A stretch of 8,984 bases of DNA from CAYJLA01 sp964371305 (GCA_964371305.1 CAYJLA010000031.1:1-8984); one strand, 5' to 3'; positions 1 to 6,029 are shown, counted from the stretch's first letter. Notes: generated by a model not told the origin, from the sequence alone. Translations and numbers: made by a program.

Positions 1-21
1 TACTTCTTTTCAACGTACACT

Positions 22-46
22 TTATTATTACAAAATAATAATTTTT
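22..46 (+). terminator. Possible weak AT-only hairpin with T run (plus strand)
   Basis: An 8-bp all-AT stem (22-29 with 34-41, loop ACAA) is followed by TTTTT at 42-46. It could end a plus-strand gene lying left of the window, convergent with the feo operon. An AT-only stem is a weak terminator, so this may be chance in AT-rich DNA. I see nothing else in positions 1-77. Confidence 0.2.
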
Positions 47-77
47 AATCAACAACTTATTAACATATAAACTTAAT

Positions 78-111
78 AAAAAAACGACCTAATTTGAGTT
101 ATTAGGTCGTT
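78..111 (-). terminator. Rho-independent terminator of the feo operon
   Basis: A perfect 11-bp stem pairs 83-93 with 101-111 around a 7-nt loop. Read on the minus strand, the hairpin runs into a T run (complement of A78-A84). It lies 13 nt beyond the stop of the small Cys-rich gene, where the end of the feoA-feoB-small protein transcript is expected. Confidence 0.88.
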
Positions 112-124
112 AATTGTAATTTTG

Positions 125-304
125 TTATTTTTTATATGTAGTCTTTATGTATTCTTGAAGTGAGGAACCACAATCTTTATCACACTTGCTGCAATCTCCA
201 CAAGAACTATGACCACCATTTTTCTTTTTGCGCAACGAAAACACTACGATGGATAAGACTGCCAATGAGACAACGACTATTGTGATGATTTCAATTGCTT
301 GCAT
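125..304 (-). CDS. FeoB-associated Cys-rich membrane protein
   Basis: This 59-residue protein was read directly from the sequence. One N-terminal membrane segment (about residues 4-24, rich in I and V) is followed by a basic LRKKK stretch. A short tail then carries four cysteines, C35, C38, C41 and C45 (CGDCSKCDKDC), before the charged C-terminus. A single helix followed by a Cys cluster directly after feoB is the hallmark of the FeoB-associated Cys-rich family, thought to assist Fe(II) transport; the exact role is unsettled. The basic stretch after the helix suggests the Cys cluster is cytoplasmic, where it could bind iron (inference). The ATG lies 2 nt after the feoB stop. The ribosome site AGAGGT (314-319) lies inside the feoB end, so the two are probably translationally coupled. 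It is the last gene before the operon terminator. Confidence 0.88.
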   Translation of the reverse strand: MQAIEIITIVVVSLAVLSIVVFSLRKKKNGGHSSCGDCSKCDKDCGSSLQEYIKTTYKK

Positions 305-306
305 AA

Positions 307-2565
307 TTAGATTACCTCTTTCTTTTTAGGTCTATTAAAAATGAATAAACATGCAAAACCACCAATTATTAATGGAATGATAATTGCAAGAGTCCATACG
401 TAATCAATTGCTAAATAGAATATAGCAGAAACTACAAATGAAGTAACAATCCAGAATACAAGAGTCCAGTTAAATGTTTTTTTACTTAATTCTGCTTTAG
501 CACTTGCTACTGCAGCAAAGCAAGGTATTGTTAACATATTGAATATTATAAAGGCAAATACACCGCCAGCAGTTATACCAGTCGCTTCAACTATTGCAGT
601 TGCAAACGCAACTTCTTCGGTTAAATCAGCACTAATAGTTGCACCAATTGTAGCAGCTAAAGCGCCTAGAGTAGCAATTACGTTTTCTTTTGCGATTAAT
701 CCAGTAATTGCTGCAACAGCAAACACCCATCCAAATGCTGGAATTTGCGATCCAAATCCAATTGGAGTAAATAATGGTTGAATTAACATACCAAGATTTG
801 CAAGAATTGATTGATTTACATTTTCATCACTTAAGAACTGCCATTGGAATGTGAAATGTGATAACACCCAAATAACAACAGTAGAGACAAAAATAATTGT
901 AAATGCTTTAATAAAGAAATGTTTAGCTTTATCCCATAATAATATAAATAATGATTTTGCTTGCGGTAAACGATAATCAGGAAGTTCAAGTAAGAATGGA
1001 GAGTTTTCACCTTTTAATGTTGTTCTTTTCATTATTATAATAGTTGCAACGGCCGTTACAATACCAATTAAATAAATTGAATAAGTGATTAAGTCGGCAT
1101 TACCAAATCCGAATGAGCCAATAAGTGCGCCAACAAATCCAATTAATATAGGTAATTTAGCACCACAAGAGAAGAACGGAATAACTCTAATTGTTGCGAT
1201 TCTTTCATTTTCATCTCTTAACGTTCTAGTATTCATAATTGCAGGAATTGAGCAACCAAAACCCATAATCATTGGAATAAACGCTCTACCACTAACGCCA
1301 AAGACTCGAAATATTCTATCAAGAATAAACGCTATTCTAGCCATATATCCAGTGTCTTCAAGAATTGCAAAGAATAAGAATAATAGTAATATTTGTGGCA
1401 AGAATCCTATAACTGCAAATAAACCACCTAATATGCCATCGACTACGAGCCCACTTACCCAAGGTTCAGCTGATGCAAGAGCATCTCCGACTCCAGTAGA
1501 TATTAAACCCGTAATACTGTTTATCAAATTTGCAAGTATTACACCAGGAGACATTATGCCTCCATTATAGAATAATCCTTCAAATGCACTACCTTCGAAA
1601 TTAACGCCTAAGTCAACGCCCATAGCACCTAAATATAGAAAGTCTTCTGAGAATACTAAATGGAAAACTACAAATAGTATCGCTAAGAATATAGGTATCG
1701 CAGCCCACTTATTAGTAAGAACTTTATCAATTCTTTTCGATCTTTCTTTGTTTTTAATGCGTTTTTCGACTACTTCTTCATTTAATTCTTTTTCATCTTC
1801 AACGACTAACGAAGAAAAATTTTCCGTAATGTATTTAAATCTAGCGTCTGCTACAACAGCTTCAAAATCATCATCTTTTTTAAATCCAGCTGTTTCCTTT
1901 GCCTCTTCAACGAATTGAAGTAACTTTTTATGCGAAGTCGCTTCTAGTTCATCACTTTCAATAAACTTAATTGAGTGAAACAGTGTATGTTCATATCCCT
2001 CTTGTTTAAGTCTATTTTCAATTGTATTAGTAAGTTTTAATAGATTACCTTTTAAATAGTTAGCAACTGGTGCTACCTCTTCAGTTTGCTCAAACATTAA
2101 TTCAACAAGTTCTTTTATGTTTGTTTTTCTAAGTGCTGATATTTCAATAACCGGAATATTAATAAGTTTTTTGAATTCTTCAAGCTTAACTTCTAATCCT
2201 CTATCTTTTAAAACATCATTCATGTTTAACGCAATGATTGTTGGAATACCAATTTCTAGTATTTGAGTAGTTAAATATAAACTTCTTTCAATGTTTGTTG
2301 CATCAACAATGTTAATTACACAATCAGGTTTTTCATTTAAAAGATAGTTTCTTGTAATTTTTTCTTCTGGTGAATAAGGTGATAAGGAATAAATACCAGG
2401 TAAATCAATAACGGATGATTTTTCTTTACCTCTTTTAATTGTTCCTTCTCTTTTTTCAACAGTTACACCAGGCCAGTTACCAACTTTAGCAGTTGATCCT
2501 GTCAAAATGTTATATAAAGTTGTCTTCCCGGAGTTAGGATTACCAATGAGCGCAAAACGTTTCAT
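307..2565 (-). CDS. feoB: Ferrous iron transport protein B (FeoB), GTPase-permease
   Basis: FeoB is an inner membrane Fe(II) permease fused to a cytoplasmic G-protein domain. The N-terminal GTPase motifs are all present: G1 GNPNSGKTT (residues 8-16), G2 in NWPGVTVE (30-37, Thr at 35), G3 DLPG (54-57), G4 NMND (114-117) and G5 SAL (143-145). A helical spacer follows (about 155-280). The multi-helix transport domain spans about 285-745. It contains LEDTGYMAR (402-410), the gate motifs GFGC (435-438) and SCGAK (466-470) with their conserved cysteines, a second gate copy around 620-632 (AKENVIATLG), and a late Cys at 682. At 752 residues it is a normal length for the family and appears intact. 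The ATG has AGGAGG (2577-2582) 11 nt upstream. It begins 1 nt after the feoA stop, so both are on one mRNA. The C-terminus ends in a basic PKKKEVI tail. Confidence 0.97.
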   Translation of the reverse strand: MKRFALIGNPNSGKTTLYNILTGSTAKVGNWPGVTVEKREGTIKRGKEKSSVIDLPGIYSLSPYSPEEKITRNYLLNEKPDCVINIVDATNIERSLYLTTQILEIGIPTIIALNMNDVLKDRGLEVKLEEFKKLINIPVIEISALRKTNIKELVELMFEQTEEVAPVANYLKGNLLKLTNTIENRLKQEGYEHTLFHSIKFIESDELEATSHKKLLQFVEEAKETAGFKKDDDFEAVVADARFKYITENFSSLVVEDEKELNEEVVEKRIKNKERSKRIDKVLTNKWAAIPIFLAILFVVFHLVFSEDFLYLGAMGVDLGVNFEGSAFEGLFYNGGIMSPGVILANLINSITGLISTGVGDALASAEPWVSGLVVDGILGGLFAVIGFLPQILLLFLFFAILEDTGYMARIAFILDRIFRVFGVSGRAFIPMIMGFGCSIPAIMNTRTLRDENERIATIRVIPFFSCGAKLPILIGFVGALIGSFGFGNADLITYSIYLIGIVTAVATIIIMKRTTLKGENSPFLLELPDYRLPQAKSLFILLWDKAKHFFIKAFTIIFVSTVVIWVLSHFTFQWQFLSDENVNQSILANLGMLIQPLFTPIGFGSQIPAFGWVFAVAAITGLIAKENVIATLGALAATIGATISADLTEEVAFATAIVEATGITAGGVFAFIIFNMLTIPCFAAVASAKAELSKKTFNWTLVFWIVTSFVVSAIFYLAIDYVWTLAIIIPLIIGGFACLFIFNRPKKKEVI

Positions 2566-2566
2566 A

Positions 2567-2821
2567 TTATGATTGTCCTCCTACTAATTGCATAGTTACT
2601 AAACTAGCTTCTTTTTTTCTAAGTGTAAGTTCATATCCTCTTACATTAACTTGAATAGGGTCGCCAAGAGGAGCGCTTTTTGTATATGATATTACCGCTC
2701 CTGGGGTAATGCCCATATCAAAAATTCTTCTTCTAATATATCCCTGTCCTTCTACTTTTTCGACTATACCAACATCATCTTTGGTAAAATCACTTAATAA
2801 TTTAAAGTGTTTTTCTTTCAT
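2567..2821 (-). CDS. feoA: Ferrous iron transport protein A (FeoA), SH3-like partner of FeoB
   Basis: This 84-residue cytoplasmic protein is a single FeoA/SH3-like beta-barrel domain that binds FeoB and is needed for, or modulates, Fe(II) uptake. Family signatures are visible: the RRRIFDMGITPGA turn (residues 30-42), the APLGDPIQV segment (50-58) and RGYELTLRKKEA near the end (61-72). The same fold occurs at the C-terminus of DtxR-type regulators. However, there is no helix-turn-helix here and the length is that of a stand-alone FeoA. It is first in the operon, with a near-consensus promoter 42 nt upstream. The ribosome site before the ATG is modest (AGGTAG, 5 nt away). Confidence 0.95.
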   Translation of the reverse strand: MKEKHFKLLSDFTKDDVGIVEKVEGQGYIRRRIFDMGITPGAVISYTKSAPLGDPIQVNVRGYELTLRKKEASLVTMQLVGGQS

Positions 2822-2839
2822 AAACTACCTACTTTCTTG

Positions 2840-2855
2840 GTTAGTGCTGTCTAAC
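2840..2855. promoter_or_regulatory. Inverted repeat at the feo transcription start, candidate metal-regulator operator
   Basis: GTTAG (2840-2844) and CTAAC (2851-2855) form a perfect inverted repeat with a 6-nt spacer. It covers or directly follows the predicted start site of the feo promoter, a position where a bound repressor would block initiation. TTAG/CTAA half-sites resemble those of DtxR/IdeR/MntR-type metalloregulators, but the spacing differs from the DtxR consensus. The regulator is therefore unassigned. Confidence 0.4.
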
Positions 2856-2862
2856 TCAATTA

Positions 2863-2891
2863 ATTGTAGTGTAAAAAATACTCGATGTCAA
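2863..2891 (-). promoter_or_regulatory. Promoter of the feoA-feoB operon
   Basis: On the minus strand there is a perfect -35 TTGACA (2886-2891), a 17-nt spacer and a -10 TACAAT (2863-2868). The start is expected near 2856, giving a leader of about 35 nt before the feoA ATG. This is the closest match to the sigma-A consensus in the window. Such strength would normally call for repression when iron is plentiful. Confidence 0.85.
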
Positions 2892-2935
2892 ATGAAAGCG
2901 AAAATAATATTTATATTTAGAATAACTAAAATATA

Positions 2936-3775
2936 TTATTCAACGTTTTCTATATTCTTATCTTCAGTAATCACTTCTTTGGTTGCGTCTTTTTGCTTTT
3001 TTTGTTTTGCAATCGTTGCTCCAGAACTGTTTTTAGTTATATAAACGACTCCACCCAAAACTAATGAACCCATAACAACGCCAACTACTATTTGTAATAA
3101 AATGGATTGTATCAAAAAATTCGGTGTAAAGTATAACATCATAATTATATTTATTAATATAAGTGAAGTATTTAGTATAACATTACATATACATATATTT
3201 TTTGATAGTAGTAATTCTTTGATTAAAAGGCTTATGTAGATAATAGATAACATAGCTAAAATGACAAAAGTTGTCCAAGGACTCCCTAAAATATTTGTTA
3301 AAAAGATAACAAGCCACATCACTAAAGTAATAAGATGTTCTAATTTCACTTCACTTGCGACTTTAAACATACCACCTCTTTGAATATTCTTCGGTGCCAT
3401 ATATACCATTACAAAGACATATACAACTAGTAGTCCATAAGTACTAAATGCAATCCATTCTAATGTCATTAAAGAAGAATGAAAATATAGTAAATATGTA
3501 AATATCAACACATAATCAACTATAAAGACAATAAAATACTTAGTTATTGTGTCTATACCGTTAATACAGCCAATGCTCAATATAGCTGGTACTGTAAAAC
3601 CAAAAAGACCAATAGATATAAGTATAATCTTTACGTTGTCATCAACAAAATTATGACCAGCAGCAATTGTAATTATGCACAAAAGAAAAAATAAAAAACC
3701 AGTAAGTAAAAGTATTAGATTCTTTTTGCTATACTTATCATTAAAAATCATCTTAAGTTGTTTAAAAATTTCCAT
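2936..3775 (-). CDS. Polytopic membrane protein of unknown function
   Basis: I do not recognise this 279-residue protein. About eight hydrophobic segments can be read, roughly 19-40, 48-70, 78-98, 104-127, 147-164, 168-188, 194-217 and 222-246. They are followed by a hydrophilic, Lys/Glu-rich tail of some 30 residues (KQKKQKDATKEV...). The even helix number and basic N-terminus (KYSKK before helix 1) suggest both ends are cytoplasmic. I see no ATP-binding, DDE or other catalytic motif, and no obvious transporter signature. The ATG is supported by AGGAG (3781-3785) 5 nt upstream. The gene lies between the recombinase and the feo operon but has a gap on each side, so it is probably its own unit. 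Immediately after the stop there is only a weak AT-rich hairpin. Confidence 0.8.
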   Translation of the reverse strand: MEIFKQLKMIFNDKYSKKNLILLLTGFLFFLLCIITIAAGHNFVDDNVKIILISIGLFGFTVPAILSIGCINGIDTITKYFIVFIVDYVLIFTYLLYFHSSLMTLEWIAFSTYGLLVVYVFVMVYMAPKNIQRGGMFKVASEVKLEHLITLVMWLVIFLTNILGSPWTTFVILAMLSIIYISLLIKELLLSKNICICNVILNTSLILINIIMMLYFTPNFLIQSILLQIVVGVVMGSLVLGGVVYITKNSSGATIAKQKKQKDATKEVITEDKNIENVE

Positions 3776-3797
3776 ATTATCTCCTGAAAAATGTATT

Positions 3798-3827
3798 TGT
3801 ATATTTAATTATTACATAATTTGTTAA
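3798..3827 (-). promoter_or_regulatory. Weak candidate promoter of the membrane protein gene
   Basis: TTAACA (3822-3827), an 18-nt spacer and TATACA (3798-3803) lie before the ribosome site. The region is so AT-rich that other pairings are possible. A 14-nt near-palindrome (TAAATC-TG-GATTTA, 3864-3877) lies further upstream. It has no T run on either side, so it is not a terminator for the recombinase gene; its role is unknown. Confidence 0.35.
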
Positions 3828-3900
3828 ATTTTGTAACCTATATTATTAATAAACAATACATGATAAATCTGGATTTACTTATATTACTTGTAAAAAATAA

Positions 3901-4830
3901 TCACAATCTATTTCTGTAGTTATATTTATCTAATGTCTTTTTCTTGTGCTTAAACGTAACTTGAGTATAAATTTCTGTAGTTGAAATTTTAGAGTGGCCC
4001 AACAATTCTTGAACCGCTCTTAAATCAGCACCATTATATAATAAATTAGTTGCAAAAGTATGTCTTAAATAATGTGGAGTGGCATCTTTGTTCACTCCAC
4101 TTAGATCTCTATACTTATAAAATATATTTTCAAGTCCATATATGCTTAATGGCGCATTATATTTGTTAATAAACAACAAATTATTATTTGTCTTTATAGT
4201 TTTTCTATGTTTATACCACTCTTTAATCGCATTCCATGTATCGGGACTTGATACATATAATATACGTTGCTTACTTCCTTTGCCGTTAATAAGTATTGTG
4301 TGGTCAGAAAAATTTATGTCATTTAGTCTTAATTTTGCAATTTCACCTATTCTAACTCCAGTACATATAAGTAATTCAATAATACATCTATCTCTTAAAT
4401 ATAAAAAATTACGAAATATATTGTCGCAATTATGCTCCATGCTTAAATTAACGTATTTTAGTATTTTTCTTACTTCGTTTAGTGTAAGAGTTTTAGGGAG
4501 TGTTCTTTTTAGTTTAAAGGTATACTTTATATTGTTTGTTGGGTTTACCTTGATAATTTTTGTTTCAACGCAGTATGTGAAAAACAACTTAATAGTTTGA
4601 TATCTTCTTTTTATTGAAGAGTCTTTGAGCATCTTGTTCTTTTGATTTTCTATAAAACTATTTATGTGATATTCTTTTGTATTTTTAATATTTTTTACCT
4701 GTATATCATTAAAAAATATTTTCAAATCTTGTTCATATGATTTAAGTGTATAAGGCGACAAGTTTTTTGTTATTTTTAAGTAATCTAAAAATTGTTGAAT
4801 ATAGTTATAATGCCCATTAATGCTTATCAT
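3901..4830 (-). CDS. XerC/XerD-type tyrosine recombinase
   Basis: This 309-residue DNA breaking-rejoining enzyme cuts and rejoins DNA through a 3'-phosphotyrosine. The N-terminal SAM-like core-binding domain (about 8-90, YIQQFLDYLKITKNLSPYTL) is followed by the catalytic domain. All active-site residues are visible: R160 (TGVRIGE), K184 (GKGSKQR), H253 and R256 (HYLRHTFAT), H279 (LLGHS) and nucleophile Y288 (STTEIYTQV). The ADLRAVQELLGHSKISTTEIYT block is typical of Xer proteins, and the length is close to the usual figure of about 300. It could be the chromosome-dimer resolving XerC/D or a mobile-element integrase. I see no dif-like site or flanking att repeats in the window, and the sequence alone does not decide. 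The start codon has no ribosome site; a -10 box lies so close that the mRNA probably begins at the AUG. Lys and Asn are notably frequent. Confidence 0.93.
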   Translation of the reverse strand: MISINGHYNYIQQFLDYLKITKNLSPYTLKSYEQDLKIFFNDIQVKNIKNTKEYHINSFIENQKNKMLKDSSIKRRYQTIKLFFTYCVETKIIKVNPTNNIKYTFKLKRTLPKTLTLNEVRKILKYVNLSMEHNCDNIFRNFLYLRDRCIIELLICTGVRIGEIAKLRLNDINFSDHTILINGKGSKQRILYVSSPDTWNAIKEWYKHRKTIKTNNNLLFINKYNAPLSIYGLENIFYKYRDLSGVNKDATPHYLRHTFATNLLYNGADLRAVQELLGHSKISTTEIYTQVTFKHKKKTLDKYNYRNRL

Positions 4831-4836
4831 TTTAGT

Positions 4837-4864
4837 ATAATATCACGATTTTACAATTAATCAA
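4837..4864 (-). promoter_or_regulatory. Promoter giving a leaderless recombinase mRNA
   Basis: TTGATT (4859-4864), a 16-nt spacer and TATTAT (4837-4842) precede the recombinase ATG (4828-4830) by only 6 nt. The expected start therefore falls on the A of the AUG. No Shine-Dalgarno-like run is present, which agrees with leaderless translation. Confidence 0.5.
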
Positions 4865-4905
4865 CATGAGAGTTTTAAATCACAAAAATATGAATAAATT
4901 CGATA

Positions 4906-5091
4906 TTATAATTTTAATTCTTTATGAAAATATCTTAATGTTGAATATTTATATTTATATTCTAATTTCGTGTCTGCCTGTTTTTCATTTACATACTTAA
5001 TATATCCATCTAAGTATATTTTAAACTTTTTTAAGATGAAATATGCACGATGATCTTATTCAACATACTGCTTATTATCAATTATTGCTTC
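4906..5091 (-). pseudogene. Unidentified coding-like remnant broken by an in-frame stop
   Basis: One minus-strand frame reads 11 codons (5059-5091, EAIIDNKQYVE), a TAA (5056-5058), then 49 stop-free codons to a TAA at 4906-4908. The second part includes DGYIKYVNEKQADTKLEY. There is no ATG, GTG or TTG start with a ribosome site in that open part, so it is unlikely to be expressed as it stands. The residue mix looks protein-like, but Lys/Tyr-rich translations also arise by chance in AT-rich DNA. I cannot assign a family. It lies between the mini-gene terminator and the recombinase promoter. I see nothing else supportable in 4865-5095. Confidence 0.3.
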
Positions 5092-5099
5092 AAATTAAT

Positions 5100-5130
5100 A
5101 AAAATGCCCATTCAGTAAGTAAGGGCATTT
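5100..5130 (-). terminator. Terminator of the 25-codon mini-gene
   Basis: An 8-bp stem AAATGCCC/GGGCATTT (5102-5109 with 5123-5130) encloses a 13-nt loop. On the minus strand it ends in TTTTT. It lies 17 nt after the mini-gene stop, and no other minus-strand gene is available for it to serve. Confidence 0.75.
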
Positions 5131-5147
5131 CTTCATTCGGGACTTCT

Positions 5148-5225
5148 TTATATAGTGCTACCCTCGCACCAGTCTTCTAAATCAATAATATCATTCAAAA
5201 CTTGTTTGTCAATATTTTCAGCCAA
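5148..5225 (-). CDS. Putative 25-residue acidic peptide with TTG start
   Basis: This is a short ORF with a complete set of expression signals. Ribosome site AAGAGGT (5233-5239) lies 7 nt before a TTG start. The 25 codons begin MAENIDKQVL and end DWCEGSTI, TAA is at 5148-5150, and a hairpin terminator follows 17 nt later. A perfect TATAAT lies just upstream. The peptide has seven acidic residues and one Lys, and contains a single Trp (19) and Cys (20) side by side. Residues about 5-18 could form an amphipathic helix. There is no signal peptide or membrane segment. I do not recognise a family. It could be a regulatory or signalling peptide, a precursor of a modified peptide, or a small RNA carrying a fortuitous ORF. 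No modification or export gene lies in the window. Confidence 0.5.
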   Translation of the reverse strand: MAENIDKQVLNDIIDLEDWCEGSTI

Positions 5226-5246
5226 GTGTATTACCTCTTAACTAAT

Positions 5247-5275
5247 ATTATACTATCATTTTTTAATTAAAGTAG
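5247..5275 (-). promoter_or_regulatory. Promoter of the 25-codon mini-gene
   Basis: A perfect -10 TATAAT (5247-5252) lies on the minus strand. The -35 at 17-nt spacing (5270-5275, CTACTT) is poor and abuts the T run of the tRNA terminator. The expected start near 5240 leaves a leader of about 15 nt that is almost entirely ribosome site. Confidence 0.5.
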
Positions 5276-5298
5276 AAAAAAATCCTCTTCTTAGAGGA
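5276..5298 (-). terminator. Terminator of the tRNA operon
   Basis: A 6-bp stem TCCTCT/AGAGGA (5283-5288 with 5293-5298), a 4-nt loop and, on the minus strand, seven Ts (complement of 5276-5282). It starts 15 nt after the tRNA-Ser CCA end. Confidence 0.85.
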
Positions 5299-5313
5299 CT
5301 ACATATATATTAT

Positions 5314-5401
5314 TGGCGGAGAGTTAGGGATTCGAACCCTAGGTACCTTGCAGTACAACGGTTTTCAAGACCGCCGCTTTCGACCACTCAGCCAACTCTC
5401 C
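5314..5401 (-). tRNA. tRNA-Ser(UGA)
   Basis: This 88-nt class II tRNA has an encoded CCA. The acceptor GGAGAGT pairs with ACTCTCC, with G at position 73. The anticodon loop is CTTGAAA, giving UGA, and the long variable arm is expected of Ser. It is the last gene of the tRNA cluster. Confidence 0.95.
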
Positions 5402-5420
5402 ACTATTAATAACCCATAAA

Positions 5421-5497
5421 TGGTGGACCATTCAGGACTTGAACCCGAAACCTACCCGTTATGAGCGGGGAGCTCTAACCAGTTGAGCTAATGGTCC
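5421..5497 (-). tRNA. tRNA-Ile(CAU), lysidine type
   Basis: This 77-nt tRNA has an encoded CCA and a perfect GGACCAT/ATGGTCC acceptor. The anticodon is CAU (loop CTCATAA). The GGACC start and TTAGCTCAACTGGTTAGAGC D-arm match the Firmicutes minor Ile tRNA, whose C34 is converted to lysidine by TilS to read AUA. The position between Met and Ser in a Bacillus-like order agrees. Without modification it would read AUG. By my reading the 27-43 pair is C-U, a mismatch at the top of the anticodon stem. Confidence 0.88.
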
Positions 5498-5525
5498 GTT
5501 TGCTCATTTATTATGATTTCTTAGT

Positions 5526-5602
5526 TGGTAGCTGCGGGCGGACTCGAACCGTCGACCGACCGGGTATGAACCGATTGCTCTAACCAACTGAGCTACGCAG
5601 CC
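5526..5602 (-). tRNA. tRNA-Met(CAU), elongator
   Basis: This 77-nt tRNA has an encoded CCA and anticodon loop TTCATAC. The acceptor GGCTGCG/CGCAGCT has a G1-U72 wobble. It lacks the C1-A72 mismatch and the run of three G-C pairs in the anticodon stem that mark initiator tRNA, so it is the elongator. Confidence 0.9.
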
Positions 5603-5611
5603 ATTGAAATT

Positions 5612-5687
5612 TGGTGGAGCCAATGGGGATCGAACCCACGACCTCCTGAATGCAAATCAGGCGCTCTCCCAGCTGAGCTATGGCCCC
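5612..5687 (-). tRNA. tRNA-Ala(UGC)
   Basis: This 76-nt tRNA has an encoded CCA and anticodon loop TTTGCAT. The acceptor GGGGCCA/TGGCTCC contains the G3-U70 wobble that is the alanine identity element, and position 73 is A. Confidence 0.96.
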
Positions 5688-5712
5688 AATTCTTCAATGA
5701 AATCTGTATAAA

Positions 5713-5789
5713 TGGTCGGGATGACAGGATTCGAACCTGCGGCCTTCTGCTCCCAAAGCAGACGCGATACCAAGCTACGCTACATCCCG
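5713..5789 (-). tRNA. tRNA-Pro(UGG)
   Basis: This 77-nt tRNA has an encoded CCA, acceptor CGGGATG/CATCCCG, position 73 A, and anticodon loop TTTGGGA giving UGG. It reads all or most Pro codons. That includes the CCU/CCA run at the end of the polyproline protein further right. Confidence 0.96.
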
Positions 5790-5795
5790 AGTTTT

Positions 5796-5872
5796 TGGCG
5801 CGCCCGACAAGAATCGAACTCGTAACCTCTTGGTTCGTAGCCAAGTACTCTATCCAGTTGAGCTACAGGCGC
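5796..5872 (-). tRNA. tRNA-Arg(ACG)
   Basis: This 77-nt tRNA has an encoded CCA. The acceptor GCGCCTG/CGGGCGC contains one U-G pair and position 73 is G. The anticodon loop CTACGAA gives ACG, normally edited to ICG by TadA to read CGN codons. The 5' end was placed by the U8 that precedes the GCTC D-stem. It is the first gene of the conserved Arg-Pro-Ala-Met-Ile-Ser block. Confidence 0.95.
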
Positions 5873-5898
5873 ACAATTCGTCTCTGACGACCTTTTAT

Positions 5899-5928
5899 AT
5901 TATATACTCACTTCTTTAATTTTAGCAA
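5899..5928 (-). promoter_or_regulatory. Candidate internal promoter before tRNA-Arg
   Basis: TTGCTA (5923-5928), an 18-nt spacer and a perfect TATAAT (5899-5904) lie 26 nt before tRNA-Arg on the minus strand. The Cys-Arg gap has no T run on the minus strand, so read-through from tRNA-Cys is also possible. A 4-bp inverted repeat CGTC-TCT-GACG (5879-5889) lies in the leader. Confidence 0.6.
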
Positions 5929-5941
5929 GTATTTTTTTGCT

Positions 5942-6015
5942 TGGAGGTTCCTATCGGATTTGAACCGATGATGACTGAGTTGCAGTCAGTTGCCTTACCA
6001 CTTGGCTAAGGAACC
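5942..6015 (-). tRNA. tRNA-Cys(GCA)
   Basis: This 74-nt tRNA has an encoded CCA, a perfect GGTTCCT/AGGAACC acceptor, and the U73 discriminator characteristic of Cys. The anticodon loop CTGCAAC gives GCA. It is first in transcription order and separated by 69 nt from tRNA-Arg. Confidence 0.96.
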
Positions 6016-6029
6016 GTTAAGCACATATA

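Noticed and set aside
539..1570. Open frames on the plus strand opposite feoB (539-781, 1085-1570)
   Set aside because: They are antisense shadows of the intact feoB gene, with biased, low-complexity translations and no ribosome site. FeoB motifs on the minus strand are unmistakable.
2709..3044. Plus-strand open frame across feoA and the membrane protein end
   Set aside because: It overlaps two supported minus-strand genes and the feo promoter, and has no family resemblance.
4142..4600. Plus-strand open frame inside the recombinase gene
   Set aside because: It is the antisense of a gene with all catalytic residues intact; its translation is a Leu/Ser/Phe-rich shadow.
3901..5401. Integrase plus tRNA-Ser as the end of an integrated island
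   Set aside because: I looked for a second copy of the tRNA-Ser 3' end near the recombinase and found none in the window. The recombinase also looks like a Xer protein. An island cannot be supported from this stretch.
5593..5844. 83-codon minus-strand open frame
   Set aside because: It runs through tRNA-Ala, tRNA-Pro and tRNA-Arg. It is a translation of tRNA sequence, a common false gene.
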